Shown piece by piece: positions 1-10,640 of a stretch of DNA of 64,000 bases. The notes under the pieces were generated by a model. The model was not told the DNA's origin. It worked only from the letters and a program-made list of their open reading frames with translations, and searched no databases. The DNA is from Dermatemys mawii (taxonomy: Eukaryota; Chordata; Testudines; Dermatemydidae). Every line of letters starts with the position of its first letter. The first letter of the stretch is position 1. Both the position numbers and the translations under genes were made by a program. The stretch lies in assembly GCA_007922305.1 (NCBI GenBank), contig ML677343.1:30241797-30305796 (forward strand), written 5' to 3'.

Positions 1-2
1 AA

Positions 3-212
3 GATTTAAAGGTCAGCATTTTGCAGCAAAAAAACTTCAAGTCCAGACTGCAAAGAGAGACTGCAGAGCTGCAATTCATTTGCAAATTTGACACAATCAA
101 TTTGGGACTTAATAGAGATTTTGAATGGCTAGCTAACTACAAGAGCAGCTTCTCTTCTCTCACTATTCACACCTCCAGTTCAGCTGCTAGAAGAACACCT
201 CACCCTCCCTGA
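3..212 (+). pseudogene. C-terminal tail of Penelope-like GIY-YIG reverse transcriptase protein (partial)
   Basis: The frame is open from the first bases of the window to a stop at 210-212, so the true start lies outside. The recognisable part is a block with an aromatic-rich segment, then FDT, seven residues later GLNRDFEW, and an NYKSS tail. In Penelope-like elements the polyprotein is a reverse transcriptase followed by a GIY-YIG endonuclease. The endonuclease typically ends with an acidic residue, a (W/F)-I stretch and a D/NT...GLN motif. The catalytic GIY-YIG residues are not in this fragment. The protein cannot be functional here, because only about 69 codons remain and they sit next to a mutated terminal repeat. 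The last 20 or so residues after the GLN block look non-conserved. Confidence 0.6.
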
Positions 213-315
213 TTAGAGATAACAAGCTGGTTCAGCCTGATTGGACTAACCTTGTTATCTCCCACCTGGTTCTTGCCTACCTATTTATACCTGCCCCTGG
301 ATACTTCCACTGCAT

Positions 316-357
316 GCATCCAAAGAAGTGGGTATTAACCCACGAAAGCTTATGCTC
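316..357 (+). ncRNA. degenerate hammerhead-like ribozyme motif in Penelope-like terminal repeat
   Basis: The order matches a hammerhead with a minimal stem III: degenerate core at 320-326, stem II GTGGG/CCCAC closing a six-base loop (328-343), GAAA at 344-347, a two-base-pair stem III GC-TTAT-GC (348-355) and a UC cleavage dinucleotide (356-357). Here the first core strand reads CCAAAGA instead of CUGANGA, so two invariant bases are changed and cleavage is not expected. The reverse-strand copy at 36319-36360 keeps CTGACGA. Penelope-like elements are known to carry hammerhead motifs in their terminal repeats. One extra A between core and stem II is unusual in all copies here. Confidence 0.45.
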
Positions 358-403
358 TAAAAAAATTTTAGTTAGTCTTTAAGGTGCCACAGGACTCTTT
401 GTC

Positions 404-1407
404 AGTTTCAGTCTGGGTCTGGCTGGGAAGAGGCAGAGAGCTACAGGCAGGCTGGCCTGGCTCTCTGTTTTACTGGCTGGCTGAGAGTCACTTCTGACTG
501 TGGAGTTGGGGTGCAGGATCCACGGGCTTCCCCAGGACCCCGCCTGGGCGGGCTCACTGGGGGAAGCGCACGGAGGGACAGAAGGTGCTGAATGCTCCGA
601 GGTCAGACCCAGGAAGCTGGAAGCTGTGAAGCTCCTAGCCTTGAAGACAGGCTGTTTATGGAGAAGCAGCTTCCCCCCACCCCGAAGTCCTGACTGGCTT
701 CATAGGGAGCGGTTCCAGACCATCGCCCCCGGGAACTCCGTGACACTGCCCCGGGGGAATTTCTCTCTGCTGAGGAAACCAAGGATCATCCCAGCAGAGC
801 TAATGGGGGAGCTTCGCCTCTCTCACACATAAGCCAGAAAACTCAGCCCCTGCTGGGCATCCTGCTCTTTATCCCCAGCGACAGTGCTCGAGACTGGAAG
901 AACCCGGCTGGCTGTGCCGGGGGCTCTGCCCGTCACCAGGGGAACGGTCACTGTGCTGAGGGAACCGAAGTGGGCTATAGTCCCCTGACAGGCACTGACA
1001 CCCCAGCTCCTGGGCCGGACGCTGCACCGGGAAGGGGACTGTGCCCTGAGATGGCCGCCCACCCCAGCGCTGAGGTGGAATGTACCCATCTCAGTCAAAC
1101 AGGTGATTTGCAAATCAGATGCATGAAGCAGCTTCACTGCTCCAAACCCGGCCTGGACACAGCAGAGCCAAACCCCAGCCTAGGTCCACTGCGCAGCTGG
1201 CGTGAGATCAATGCAAGCCCCCCGAGGCAGACCCACCAGTAACTTCCCAAGGCAAGGCAAGGCCCATCTTATCCCCACGCAGGGCAGAAGTTCCCCCAGG
1301 GGTGGGAAAAACCACACGCTCTGGAGAGGGCTTTAAGCCCAGAGTCAGGAAAGCTGCGGCAGGCTTCCCCAGCGGGATGCCGGACAGGTCGATGGTGTGG
1401 TTGTAAC
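404..1407. other. GC-rich non-coding stretch
   Basis: No gene is supported. Open frames on both strands show no domain, no codon bias I can recognise and no convincing splice context. The one notable site is the perfect 12-base palindrome GATTTGCAAATC at 1105-1116, which contains two overlapping POU/octamer-like TTTGCAAA words. Confidence 0.5.
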
Positions 1408-1495
1408 ACTGACCGATCCAGTGGTTGGTGAGAGGGATCAAACCGGGGACCTCTGGAGCTCGGTGCAGGAGCCTCTACCGCGGCCGGAAAAATAG
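1408..1495 (-). repeat. tRNA-derived SINE head
   Basis: On the minus strand there is a box-A-like word GGTAGAGGCTCC (1479-1468) followed about 35 bases later by a box-B-like word GGTTTGATCCC (1444-1434). This is the spacing of an internal RNA polymerase III promoter in a tRNA-derived SINE. The flanks do not fold as a complete tRNA cloverleaf that I can see. It is therefore an old SINE relic rather than a tRNA gene. Confidence 0.5.
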
Positions 1496-2452
1496 ACACA
1501 CTCCACCTTGCTTGGGGAGCCACAGCAGTACCAGGGGTGGCTGGCCCATGGACCAGCCTCCGGGTGCTGATGGGATTGTTCTCCAGCCTCTAGCTCCTCC
1601 TGCCACCGGCGCTATCGCTAGCATGCGAGCTAGCCAGGGTCCGTCTGCCTGAGCTGGACAGCACCCCTCCAGCCATCAGCCCCTCAGGGCAGGATCTGCC
1701 CTGGCTGAGCTCGCTAGCTCCACTCTGGGGAAGGGACACAAAGGGTTGTGACCGAACCAGCAACTGCAGAGCAGCAGGCCAGGTGGGACAAAAGGTCACA
1801 GAGGTGTTGCTCTCATTGTCTGCACGCTCATGTACACAATCTGTGCACAATGGGCCAGGCCGGCCTGCTACCTGTGCTGGTGTGTCACCTCCGTGAATGC
1901 CCACCTGCAGCCGGGAGGGCAGATAGGGATCTCTCGCCCCAGGAAGACAATACCAGGCTCCTGCTGAGGAAGGCAAACTGGAATTCTCCTGTTACTCGGC
2001 ATTGTCCTGAGAGCAAGCAGGGCGGGTGTGCTCTGGCACCAGGTGCACGGTCCTTGGCCTGGGGCCAGCTTGAAGGCAAGCCAATGCCCCCTCCCCACAC
2101 ACAAGCAATAAGCTGCCAATTCTTGCCAACAGCCACCCTCCCCCCGATATTGTATCACCCTGATCCCTGCGGCACAGGCCTGGGAGAAGTAGCTGGGAGC
2201 AATTCTGGGCTGCACCCCAGGGAAACGGGGCTGCTCTTTGGTCAGGGCTGCACTCAAGGGGCCCCCGGCCGCTCTTTCTGCCCCACGTATGGCTGGACCG
2301 GGCCTGGCCCTCCCTAGGCAGCCTCCCTCAGCACCCCCGGGCAAGTGCCAGATGAGACCCTGCGAACTGACACCCTCCGCTTTCCTCCTTCCCCTGCCCT
2401 GGGGGATACGGCATGTTTGGGAACCAGCCTGCACTCCTGGTCACCTGGGTGG
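1496..2452. other. GC-rich non-coding stretch
   Basis: Several overlapping open frames occur on both strands because stops are rare in this GC-rich DNA. None has a recognisable domain. Nothing else is seen. Confidence 0.5.
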
Positions 2453-2660
2453 GGAGTGCAGAAGAGGGAGAAGGGGGAATGGGAGGGGAGAGTACAGTGG
2501 GGAGGGCAGAGGAAGGAGAAGGAGGGATATGGGGGAGGGAAACGCCGGGGAGAGAGCAGAGGAGCGGGAGGGGAGTCCAGTGGGAAGGGCAGAGGAAGGA
2601 GAAGGGGGGATGGGGGAGCTGTGAAGAGGGCAGAGGACAGGGAAGGGAGTGCAGGGGGGG
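2453..2660 (+). repeat. purine-rich minisatellite
   Basis: About 200 bases are almost entirely purine on the plus strand. They are built from degenerate copies of GAGTNCAG followed by GGGCAGAGGAAGGAGAAGGG and GGGATGGGGGAG. Two well-matched units begin near 2488 and 2572, an 84-base period, and shorter related units flank them. Such homopurine tracts can form triplexes. The array explains the 280-, 178- and 128-codon open frames that cross it. Confidence 0.75.
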
Positions 2661-4014
2661 TCTCATATTTCTCAGTTTGTAAATGGCACAGAGCAGCTGC
2701 CACGTTTTCCAGCAGGCGCCCGCTGATCCCAGAGGCGCTGGGCCCTCCCTGCGTCCACCGCACAGTTAGTGGGCAGGCCATGGACGGGGAGGGGGCTGGG
2801 GGGAGCTTCCAGCAACAGGTGTCACTGGCACAAGAGGGCAGTGACTCCAAAGGCCACGCGAGCTCCCCTCCAGAGCCCCCGTATCTGTGTCACTCCCCAG
2901 CCAGCCCCAGGACCGCACTGGGCAGAGACCACCTCCAGGAGGAGGAGGAGGAGGGACCCTTGCTATGCCGCCTCCTCCCTGCTCATCACCAGCATTCCTC
3001 CAGCTCTGGGCTGGAGCAAATGCCTTGCGTCAGGGCTCAGCTTACCCCCACAGCACCACCTCTCTGCCCCTGGGAATATGTCAAGCGCTCAGGGCCTTCC
3101 TTCTCCCCTCCTGACCAGCTCCCTGGGAGGCATGAGCTTCCGAAACAGACATTGCAGGAAAGCTGCCCTAGCCAGAGCGTGGCCTAGGCGAGCCCTGCAG
3201 ATCTCCCTGTGCTGGAGACCCATAGCCATGGGGAACTTCACACCCCCAGTAAGGCTAGCACTCAGATCCCAGCTACAGAGCTAAAGGAATCTCCCTGTGC
3301 ACTACAAGCCCTATGGCCCACAGCTGAGTGATCCCGGTGCCTTCCAGCAGAGGGCAGTGCAGTACCAATGGGTTAGCCTGCACGGAACTGGTGAGGACTA
3401 TATATCCGGGGACTGGGATCATGCTGAAAAATCCCCACAGGGCTGTTGTGACCCACCGGGGACCCCAGAGCGAAAAGCAGGAGCTGCTGCAGCTTGAGTG
3501 AAGAGCCGTGGCTCTGCAGCTGGAATAACTCTCATCCTCCGGGGATCAGCACCGAGCGGGACCCAAAACGCCCTCTCTAGTGGGTCACACGGTTAGTGCT
3601 GGTCCGTAGAAGCCACTGGCAGTTCCCTGATCTCTTCCTCCCTCGCCACTGCTCCCCCAGCACTGCTCAGAGGCAGCCCCGGCTCTGCCCCATCTCTCTG
3701 CAAGTCTCTTCTCTCCCTTTGGGGCCCTAGGAGCCACATTTCCACAAGAGCTCAGGTCCCAGGCAGGCCCCTAGATGCCAGGGCCGCGTTTTCTGCTGTT
3801 CTCGGCGGCGAGCTGTGAGCACTTGTGTCATTCTGGCCCTACCACTTCAAGGAAGTCACACCGCTGGGTTCAAAGTCCTGAGCCAGATCATCTGCGGGGG
3901 TAAATCAGCAGCGATATGAAAGGAGCCAGTTTCCACCCCTCCCCTCAACCCCCCAAGGATCTGGCCCCTCATATAAAGGTTGTAATTAATTCGCTCTCTC
4001 TGCTACAAGCAGCA
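2661..4014. other. GC-rich non-coding stretch with a CTCF-like word
   Basis: No coding sequence is supported. The stretch contains GGAGGAGGAGGAGG at 2938-2953 and a CTCF-like site at 3344-3357, which is listed separately. Confidence 0.45.
3344..3357 (+). promoter_or_regulatory. candidate CTCF-binding motif
   Basis: CCAGCAGAGGGCAG fits the core CTCF consensus CCASYAGRKGGCRS at every position. A single motif match is weak evidence of occupancy. Confidence 0.3.
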
Positions 4015-4081
4015 CTTTGGCACTGAAGGGATTTGAACTATCTCCTCTCCCCTGCTTCTGGTTCTTGCTGCTGAGCTACCT
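4015..4081 (-). repeat. tRNA-derived SINE head
   Basis: On the minus strand, GGTAGCTCAGCAGCAAG (box-A-like, from 4080) is followed by AGTTCAAATCCC (box B, 4039-4028). Both boxes are close to tRNA consensus, but the intervening arms do not make a convincing full cloverleaf. I call it a SINE relic rather than a tRNA gene. Confidence 0.5.
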
Positions 4082-4125
4082 TTTGCTCTGCTCTCTGATG
4101 GCTGCTGAAAGGAGGCTGGTCACTT

Positions 4126-4192
4126 ACACAGACACACAGACACACACACACACACAGACACACACACACACAGACACACACACACACACACC
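4126..4192. repeat. (CA)n microsatellite with GACA interruptions
   Basis: Sixty-seven bases of CA dinucleotides are interrupted by regularly spaced GACACA words. This gives the compound structure (CA)n-GA-(CA)n. Confidence 0.95.
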
Positions 4193-5194
4193 TCTGCCCC
4201 GGTCGAAATCAAGGCATGGAATTGGGGAGTTTTGGTCACTTTTCCGTCTCTCTTCCCCGTTTGCCCCCAGGCCTTCCCTCCAGTTGGTTCCCCGGGGCTG
4301 GGCGTGCATTAAGGATGCGCTGTCAAAGCCGGCTGCACCTGTCGTCAAGGCGCGTTCCCTTCTCAGGATGGGTGTGGTGAGCCCTAAGCCGGGGCTTCAA
4401 AGGCAGGGCCAGGAAACAGCGAACGGCACCGCTCAAAGCAAATGGCTTGAGGCGCTCACTCACCTCAGCAGCCTGCGTTCAGCCCGTGGAGGAAGGACTC
4501 GGTCATCCCAGCTCTAGTGGCCAATTGTTCCACGCACCCTGGCACGAAGAACCGGCTCGGCTCAGGAGATGCCCTAGAGGCAGGGGGCCTGCCACATGGT
4601 CGGGAAGGAGATGCCAAGACTGAAGGGCACTGGCAGAGCCCAGGGATGGTATGGAGAAGGAACACACCTGGTCCATCACATCCCCACTTCACCTGGGCAC
4701 TGTTACCTGAGCCCCATACCCAGAGAGCAGCACTGAAAAGCAATGTGGTCAGAGCGACAAACACACAGGACCGGGTTTCTCCTCTCCCGTCACCGCTGTA
4801 AATGAATCCGGAGGCAGTGCCGTTATGCCGGAGTCAGCCCCTCACGAGCCAGGGCAGGCCCAGAGGGCTAACGGAATGGTTTTGCTACCATCATGTAGCA
4901 TGGATGGGCCACGAATGTGGCTCTCAGGGGCTAGAGGGCTGGCTGCGAGCAGGGACCTACAAGTGCCCTGTGTCAGCACAATTTGCCTCCTTTGTGGCTG
5001 TCTGTTCCTTTTAGCACCCGCTTCTCGTATTTCCTACGTTCCATCTCGCGTCCCTGCAAGCGGCTGGTGAGATTCCAAAAAGCACGCGGGGCTCTGATGG
5101 AAACTAAATCTTCCCTAGGCAAGCCCCCACCGCTCCCCCCACCCCCCGCACGCTAATACTCAGTCGGGACCCTACCCAAAATCACCAGGACCAG
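4193..5194. other. non-coding stretch
   Basis: No gene, repeat family or motif I can name. Open frames here lack domains. Confidence 0.45.
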
Positions 5195-5670
5195 CAGAAG
5201 TAAATGACGGGAGGCTGTAAGAAGCAGGCGGGTAACATGATAACAGCTCTCTGCGAGGGAGAGATAAATAGCCCCAGCAGTGAGAAGATGTATTCGGCTA
5301 GAAGCTAATAGTGTCTGTCAGTGCGTTTGCGGCACAGAGCATCACTCCTGGTGCCTGAATAGGGGAAAGCCAACAGGAAGTGACAGGGAAACTGAGCAGA
5401 AAGTGGCAGGCGGCGCACAAAGAGCATGTCCTCTGTAAGTGGCGATAAACCTTGGAAAAAAGAAGAGCTAAATCAGTTGTTTAGCCGATGTACCACATGC
5501 TGACAGGGCAAATGGGAAGGCTTTTATGGCCACATGGGTTTTCATTTGCAGTTATTCATAGAGGAGCCGGGTGCTTTATCTCACTTACATTATGTACGAC
5601 CACAAAGCAGACGCCTGCACCGCAGCCCTCACTCCCCCAGAAAATATTAATATGTAAATGTCAGTCTCCG
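5195..5670. other. AT-rich island, candidate conserved non-coding element
   Basis: Base composition drops sharply in GC relative to both flanks, with few CpGs. There are dense non-repetitive words such as GATAAATAG, GCTAAATCAGTTGTTTAG, TTTTATGGCC, TTCATTTGCAGTTATTCATA and AATATTAATATGTAAATG. It lacks SINE or LINE signatures and tandem repeats. This texture is typical of conserved developmental enhancers, but conservation cannot be measured here. Confidence 0.4.
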
Positions 5671-6285
5671 AAGGCCAGAACTGGGCTGACAGGGGAGCAG
5701 CTCCGCGCAGGAGAGAAGCGTCCCCCGAAAGGGGGCAGAGAACTGAGCGGCGCCGGAGGGGCTCAGTAACTTTCCAGCCGCTCCCAGCACTCACCTATGC
5801 CTGGACTCTCAGAGAGCCAGCCCTCAGTCACAGGCAAGAGTGCAAACACGCAGGCCGCCCACACACACTGGGACAGGTGAGTGTGTGTGATGTGACAAGC
5901 AGGGAGGTGGTTTCACTCTTGAGGGGAAGCTGCTCTGAACGGGGACACCTGGAGCTGTAACCTGAGATGAGAAGGGGGAGGGGAGATGACACCTAGGGCC
6001 TGGGAAGTGAACAAAGGAAGGAGACGGCTGCAGGGTTTCGAGGGGCGTAGAAGCTGGCTGGGGAAGAGGAGGGAGCCCAGATTCGGGGTCTTATCTCCCT
6101 GCCCCCCCAGAAGGGCCTGACTAAGGGGTCCTGTTTGTACTGACTAGCTCTGAGTTGGATTGTGTTCCTGTTATCTCAAATAAACCTTCTGATCCAAGAA
6201 TCACTGTGAATTCCAGGAAGTGGGGTAAATTCCAGAAAGTGAATGGGACTCCCCCACCCCCTGTGACAGTGTGCACCCCCCACAT
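5671..6285. other. non-coding stretch with an outlying copy of the adjacent repeat
   Basis: Positions 5862-5890 contain CACACACTGGGACAGGTGAG followed by TGTGTGTG. This resembles the unit of the tandem array at 6286-6520 and may be a detached or ancestral unit. No gene is seen. Confidence 0.45.
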
Positions 6286-6520
6286 GCATTGGGGCAGGTG
6301 AGTGTGCACATGTACCCCCCCACACACACCCCACACAGGCTGAGACAGGTGAGTGTGCACACATACCCCGCCCACCCACCCACACCCACAGGCTGGGACA
6401 GGAGAGTGTGCAAACACACACACCTGGGCAGGTGAGTATGCACATACACACACACACAGGCTGAGACAAGAGTGCATCGGAGCGCACACAGCCCTGCAGA
6501 CATACGTGTACAGATGCGGA
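6286..6520. repeat. degenerate CA-bearing minisatellite
   Basis: Five imperfect units of 34-52 bases each begin with (GG)CTGRGACAGGTGAGTGTGCA and end in a C- and CA-rich tail of variable length. They start near 6288, 6337, 6391, 6423 and 6459. The arrays of Cys/Val-rich codons they create explain the minus-strand open frames of 116-182 codons. Confidence 0.75.
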
Positions 6521-8429
6521 ATCCACATTCCCAGGAGCTGAGCACACTCATGGGAGCGCACTGGACAGAGCAGTGGCAGTGAATCCACAGTGGCGCTCAC
6601 TCCTGCCATGTGCACACTCAGACACCGCACCCTTAGAACCAGCATATGCACACGCTTCAAGGCAGACATCCTGGGAGCTGCCGAGCCTCCAGACTAGCTC
6701 CCTCCAGAGTGGAGGCTGCTGTTTGCAGAAGAAGCCCTACCTGGGAGAATGGTTCCCTGCGCCCTGTGCTGCTGGGGGCTGATTTATCTTCAAGTGAGGA
6801 AAGAGCCACCCCCACAGCCCTGCAGGTTATTTATCCCTGGGCAGAGGAGCCTGGCAGATACCTCCACGCCTGCCCTGGAGGGGAGCAAGGCCTCCATAGC
6901 CTCTCTGCTGAGCGTGACAGCAGCCCTGCGCCCGCCCCTGCACTGCCTTGGGGCAGACACCATGCAGGAGCAGAGATTGAAGGGGTTTGGCCCACACAGA
7001 GCCCTGCACACCAGGATCCAGGTCTCTGTGCCCCAAGAGAGGCTGCCATGAGGAGCTGCAGTCCCTTGGGTTCAGAGAGTGCTGAGCTACGGTGACACTG
7101 GCAAACTGGGGCACGGCTTCCCCGGGGGCAGCTGATGGGTGCGCAGCGCAGGTGTCCCAAAGCCAAGGGACAGGGCACCGGAGTGCCCCCAAGGTGGGCG
7201 TGTAGACTGCACTGCCAGGGTTTCCCCAGGGTCTCGCGGTGTAAGCAGGTTGTGGTGATTCGCCCCGGCCTAGCCCCACGACGTGCCACAGCAGGACTGT
7301 GGGATCCGGGCCCAGAGATCGCAAGGGGCTCCCCATGGCAGCTAGACCAGCTGCTTGTCTCACTTTCCCCCATACCCCCAGCGGGTAACCAGCCCAAGGA
7401 CGCTTGGTTTTGTAGACAGGTACAGCGCCGCACCTCAGCCACTAGGCCTCGCTGCTTCTCCACCACGGGGGCTGCTGCAAGGAGCTAGGAGAGGAGGGAA
7501 GCCGGAGCTGGGACAACGCAAGCAATGGTGGGGATCCCCCCACCTGTTTCATGGTGTTCTTACCCACCCCAATGCTGCGGGAGGGGCCGTACTCTGACAA
7601 CCTCGTCCCCCCTCCTTGCCACAGGGCAGCTGGTCTGGGAACATCCCCCCACGCTGGGAGCTGCTGTGAAAAGACCAGGCCTGGGGGAGCGGCACAGAGC
7701 CCAGCCCCTGCGAGAACTCCTCCAGCACTGCTCTCGACCGTGGGGACCCCGAGAGGATAATGTGGCTGGTGTAAGCCTCTGCCGGGCCCTTCCGGACTCC
7801 CTGCAGTGGATACTCACAGGAGTGGAGGGGTGGGTAGAGAGTTTGTGCACAGGGCCGGGGAGGGTACTCAAGAAGGCTAGGAGTGGGAGAGGTGTGGGGA
7901 GGGGTAGGAGCGTGAGAGGTATGAGGGGAGGTGGGGAATTGAACCCTGTAGGCTTGCCAAATAGCTCATCCCACTCCCCGGCTTTGGGGAAGGACTGTGC
8001 TGTGCTGGGGGGTGGGGTGGGGGAGCCTTGTGGTTCCCATTAGCTCCCAGCCAGGGGGCTCAGCCAAGCAAGAAATGGCAATGCAGGCCTGTATCAGAGG
8101 TGAGGCCAGCGTCTATCAGAGCGGGATCAGCCTCCTCTAAGCCCGGGGGCTGGTTACCACGTCACGGCGCTGTACCTGTCTACACAGCAAAGAGCCCAGA
8201 TCCCAGCACTGGCAGAGTCAATGGGGACCCGTCCCCTGGGTGCCTCGGGAAAAGGAAATATTCCCCGACCATTTCTTTTCTGGCCGTTCCCTCCCATCTC
8301 CAGGCCCCAACCCTCCCGCACAGAGATACAATTAAATCAGCGTTCTGCTAACAATCTCCCGGCTAATCAGACATCTCTCTCCTCCCCCGACCCTCCACCC
8401 CAATCCCTGTGTGATGGGAGCGCTTTGAT
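6521..8429. other. GC-rich non-coding stretch
   Basis: Many long open frames occur on both strands (up to 211 codons), but none has a domain and several overlap antisense to one another, as expected by chance in GC-rich DNA. A G-run cluster GGGGGGTGGGGTGGGGG lies at 8007-8023 and could form a G-quadruplex. Confidence 0.45.
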
Positions 8430-8560
8430 ATCAGAGTGGACCCTAATGGGTTCAGTGTAAGGGAGCCTTAATTTATTACGTGCCTGTAATTGATGTTTAT
8501 ATAAAGTAGCTCTTACAGCTCCTCAGAGCAGGAGATGAAAAGCAATCAGTCAGCCATTTG
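8430..8560. other. AT-rich island, candidate conserved non-coding element
   Basis: This short AT-rich block contains TTTGATATCAGAG, CCTTAATTTATTACG, TGTAATTGATGTTTATATAAA and CAATCAGTCAGCC. It is not a recognisable repeat and stands out from GC-rich flanks. TTTATATAAA (8498-8507) could also act as a TATA-like word, but no transcript start is evident. Confidence 0.35.
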
Positions 8561-8919
8561 CCTCCAAAGGAAGAGGGAGAAGAGAGCGGGAGAGAGAGCG
8601 CCCGACACATATCAAAAAGCTACTCCCTGCAAACCAGGAGGGAGGGTGTCGGATTGGCGCGCCAGAGGGCTTTGAAGCTGAGCCATCCAGCCACACAGAC
8701 AGGCTGCCGGCTCTCAAACACCGCAGCAGGCAATTTGCGGGCACAGGGGAGCCACGACAGGAATGGTCCCCTGCAGGGCGCAGCTCTCTTGGCCTGCCGG
8801 CCCATTCCTCACCTTTAATGCCCTGGGGCCCTACCCTCCAAGGTGTTAAGTGCTTCGGATCCATGAATCAGCCCCTCACGGTAACCGACCACAGCAGCTG
8901 CACGTAGCCATGACCGTCA

Positions 8920-9060
8920 GCAAGGCGCGAACCCGCGCCCTTCAACATTCAAAGTACAAGCCCCTACCACTGCAGCTAACGGTGCACCTCCTTCAGGGAG
9001 GAGCAAGTAGTAGACTGTTACCCCCACCTCTAGAGGGAGCCACAGTCTCACAGAGGACCT
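8920..9060 (-). repeat. tRNA-derived SINE with unique tail
   Basis: On the minus strand, GTTAGCTGCAGTGGTAG (8980-8964) resembles box A and GGTTCGCGCC (8933-8924) resembles box B. In genomic order the segment 8983-9060, which contains CACCTCTAGAGGGAGCC, lies upstream of the boxes in the element's own orientation. It may be a separate repeat or flank. The tRNA-like part is the better supported. Confidence 0.45.
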
Positions 9061-10570
9061 AGACACCATGGTGGGTTAGAAATCCAATACGTAGACAGGT
9101 AGGTGGGTAAGTATCTAATGACAAGGAAATGTCCCTGGGAAACTATTTACCACTGGCTCTGGGTAGATAGTTAGGAACAATGGAGAAAGAGAAGGAGCCC
9201 ATTTCTGTCTGGGAAGTGAAAAGCAAAATATGAGCAAGCCGCAGTCCCCCTGCCTCCGGGGGGGCACCCCAGCAGCAGTGCATGGGAGCCCTGGGACCCT
9301 GGGACGGTGACCGGAAGCCAGAGAAATAACCTAGCAACAGGTGTGCCAACACCTGCGGGAGAGCTGGTTTCCTCAAGCGGCTAGCGAGCCGGGGCGGGGC
9401 GGTGGGGGGGCTGCTTTTCCGAGGGCGGGAGCTCGGCACTGTCTAAGAATCAGGCCCTGGAAGTGTGACCAGTTGGGCCCCCCAAAATTGTGGCCAGGTG
9501 TAGCCAGAGAGATGCCAAAGCCAGCCCGCTGTGCCAATTTTACCAACCCCTGGGAACTGCCTGCTAGGGACCGTACCAAGGAAGAGGCTTCTTTTCTCTT
9601 CATGTATCCCCCCTCAGGCAGCACCCCTGTGTCCCCACAACACCCCCCTAACCCGGCCAGCCTTAGCCCACAGCCCTGTCAAACCTCCTCTTGGGGTCAC
9701 CCCGGGACCTGCCAGGAAGACGGCGCTAGCACCCGCAGGGGCAAGCAGTAGGACAAGAGAGAGGGAAGGAGCAGGGAGGGGCGTGAGGTCAGGATCAGGA
9801 TTCTACGAACGCCGTATGTGCCTGGATTGAGGCGGGGTGGCCAGGCAGCTGCCTCTGCTGCCTGTAATTGCAGCTGGCATTAAGAATTCATCAGCCCAGA
9901 GGCGCGGGGTTTTGAGCAGAGATTCTCCCGGAGCCAAGGCCTGGAGGTGGAGAGCTGGCTGCCGGCGGAGGAGTCTGAAATTCAGACCTCGGAATGCAAT
10001 GGGGCTCCCCGCTCTCACTACACCATGGGCCGCCAGGGAGCAGGGGGCGGGCACAGAGCTGGTACCAGGAGGGTCTCGGTCCCCCCGCAGCGGCCCGTGG
10101 CTCCCATAAAGGCTCAGCTCTGGGGAGTCACATTCTGCGCAGCTCCGGCCGGGGAGCCGTACGTCACCAACCCCAGCAAAAAACCGGCGCTAAATTGAGT
10201 CAATCCATCTTGGAAATGGCTCTTGTCAGCCTGTGTCAGGAGAGAGAGGGATCGGGGGGGGTGGAGGGGCGGTTGGGAGCGCTGCACAAACTGCATGCAC
10301 AGCCGAGGGGCAGGGAGTTGCACACGCTCACAACCCCACCCCCCCAGTGTCTCTCTAATCGGGGCTGTCCACAGAGCCACCATCGCTCAGTGGGACAGAG
10401 CTGGGCAGGAGGGGTGGGTCCGGCCATCAGCCATGGCTGGAACCGGACAGGCGGGGGAAGAGCTGTGTTAATCAGGCAGAGACGCAAAGAGTCCCCATTC
10501 TGTCCCATCCCTCTGGGCCCGCAGGAGCAAGAGCTGGGGGTGGGAGAGGACGATGGGCCTCATGTGTAGT
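9061..10570. other. GC-rich non-coding stretch
   Basis: No gene is supported. GGGAGCAGGGGGCGGG at 10036-10051 resembles a CTCF or SP/KLF site but also fits chance in such composition. Confidence 0.4.
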
Positions 10571-10640
10571 GCACAAGGGGAGCCACTCTGTGCCTCAGTT
10601 TCCCCACCCGCTGCTGTGCATGTATTGGACGTGCAGTGAG
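10571..10640 (+). repeat. MIR-type SINE core fragment
   Basis: TCTGTGCCTCAGTTTCCCC is the hallmark 3' core of MIR-type SINEs. The rest has decayed too far to place boundaries firmly. Confidence 0.4.

Larger units (their letters stand above)
1..403 (+). mobile_element. Penelope-like retroelement, 3' end fragment
   Basis: This is the truncated 3' part of a Penelope-like element running in from the left edge. Positions 3-212 are an open frame whose peptide carries the tail signature of the Penelope-type GIY-YIG endonuclease. The remainder is non-coding and ends in a terminal-repeat motif also present twice at 36.3 kb: GTGGG stem, CCCACGAAAGCTTATGC, then TTAGTCTTTAAGGTGCCACA. The copy stops at the AGGACTCTTTGTCA motif, so it lacks the last part of the terminal repeat that is present at 36436-36483. 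The shared motif is seen directly. Assignment to Penelope-like elements rests on the peptide and on recalled family structure. An unrelated reptile repeat family is the main alternative. Confidence 0.7.

Noticed and set aside
2345..3187. 280-codon open frame on the plus strand
   Set aside because: Its centre is the purine-rich minisatellite, giving Gly/Glu/Arg-rich low-complexity residues, and the rest lacks any domain.
6121..6669. 182-codon minus-strand frame with Cys-Val-Cys runs
   Set aside because: Produced by the CA-rich minisatellite at 6286-6520.
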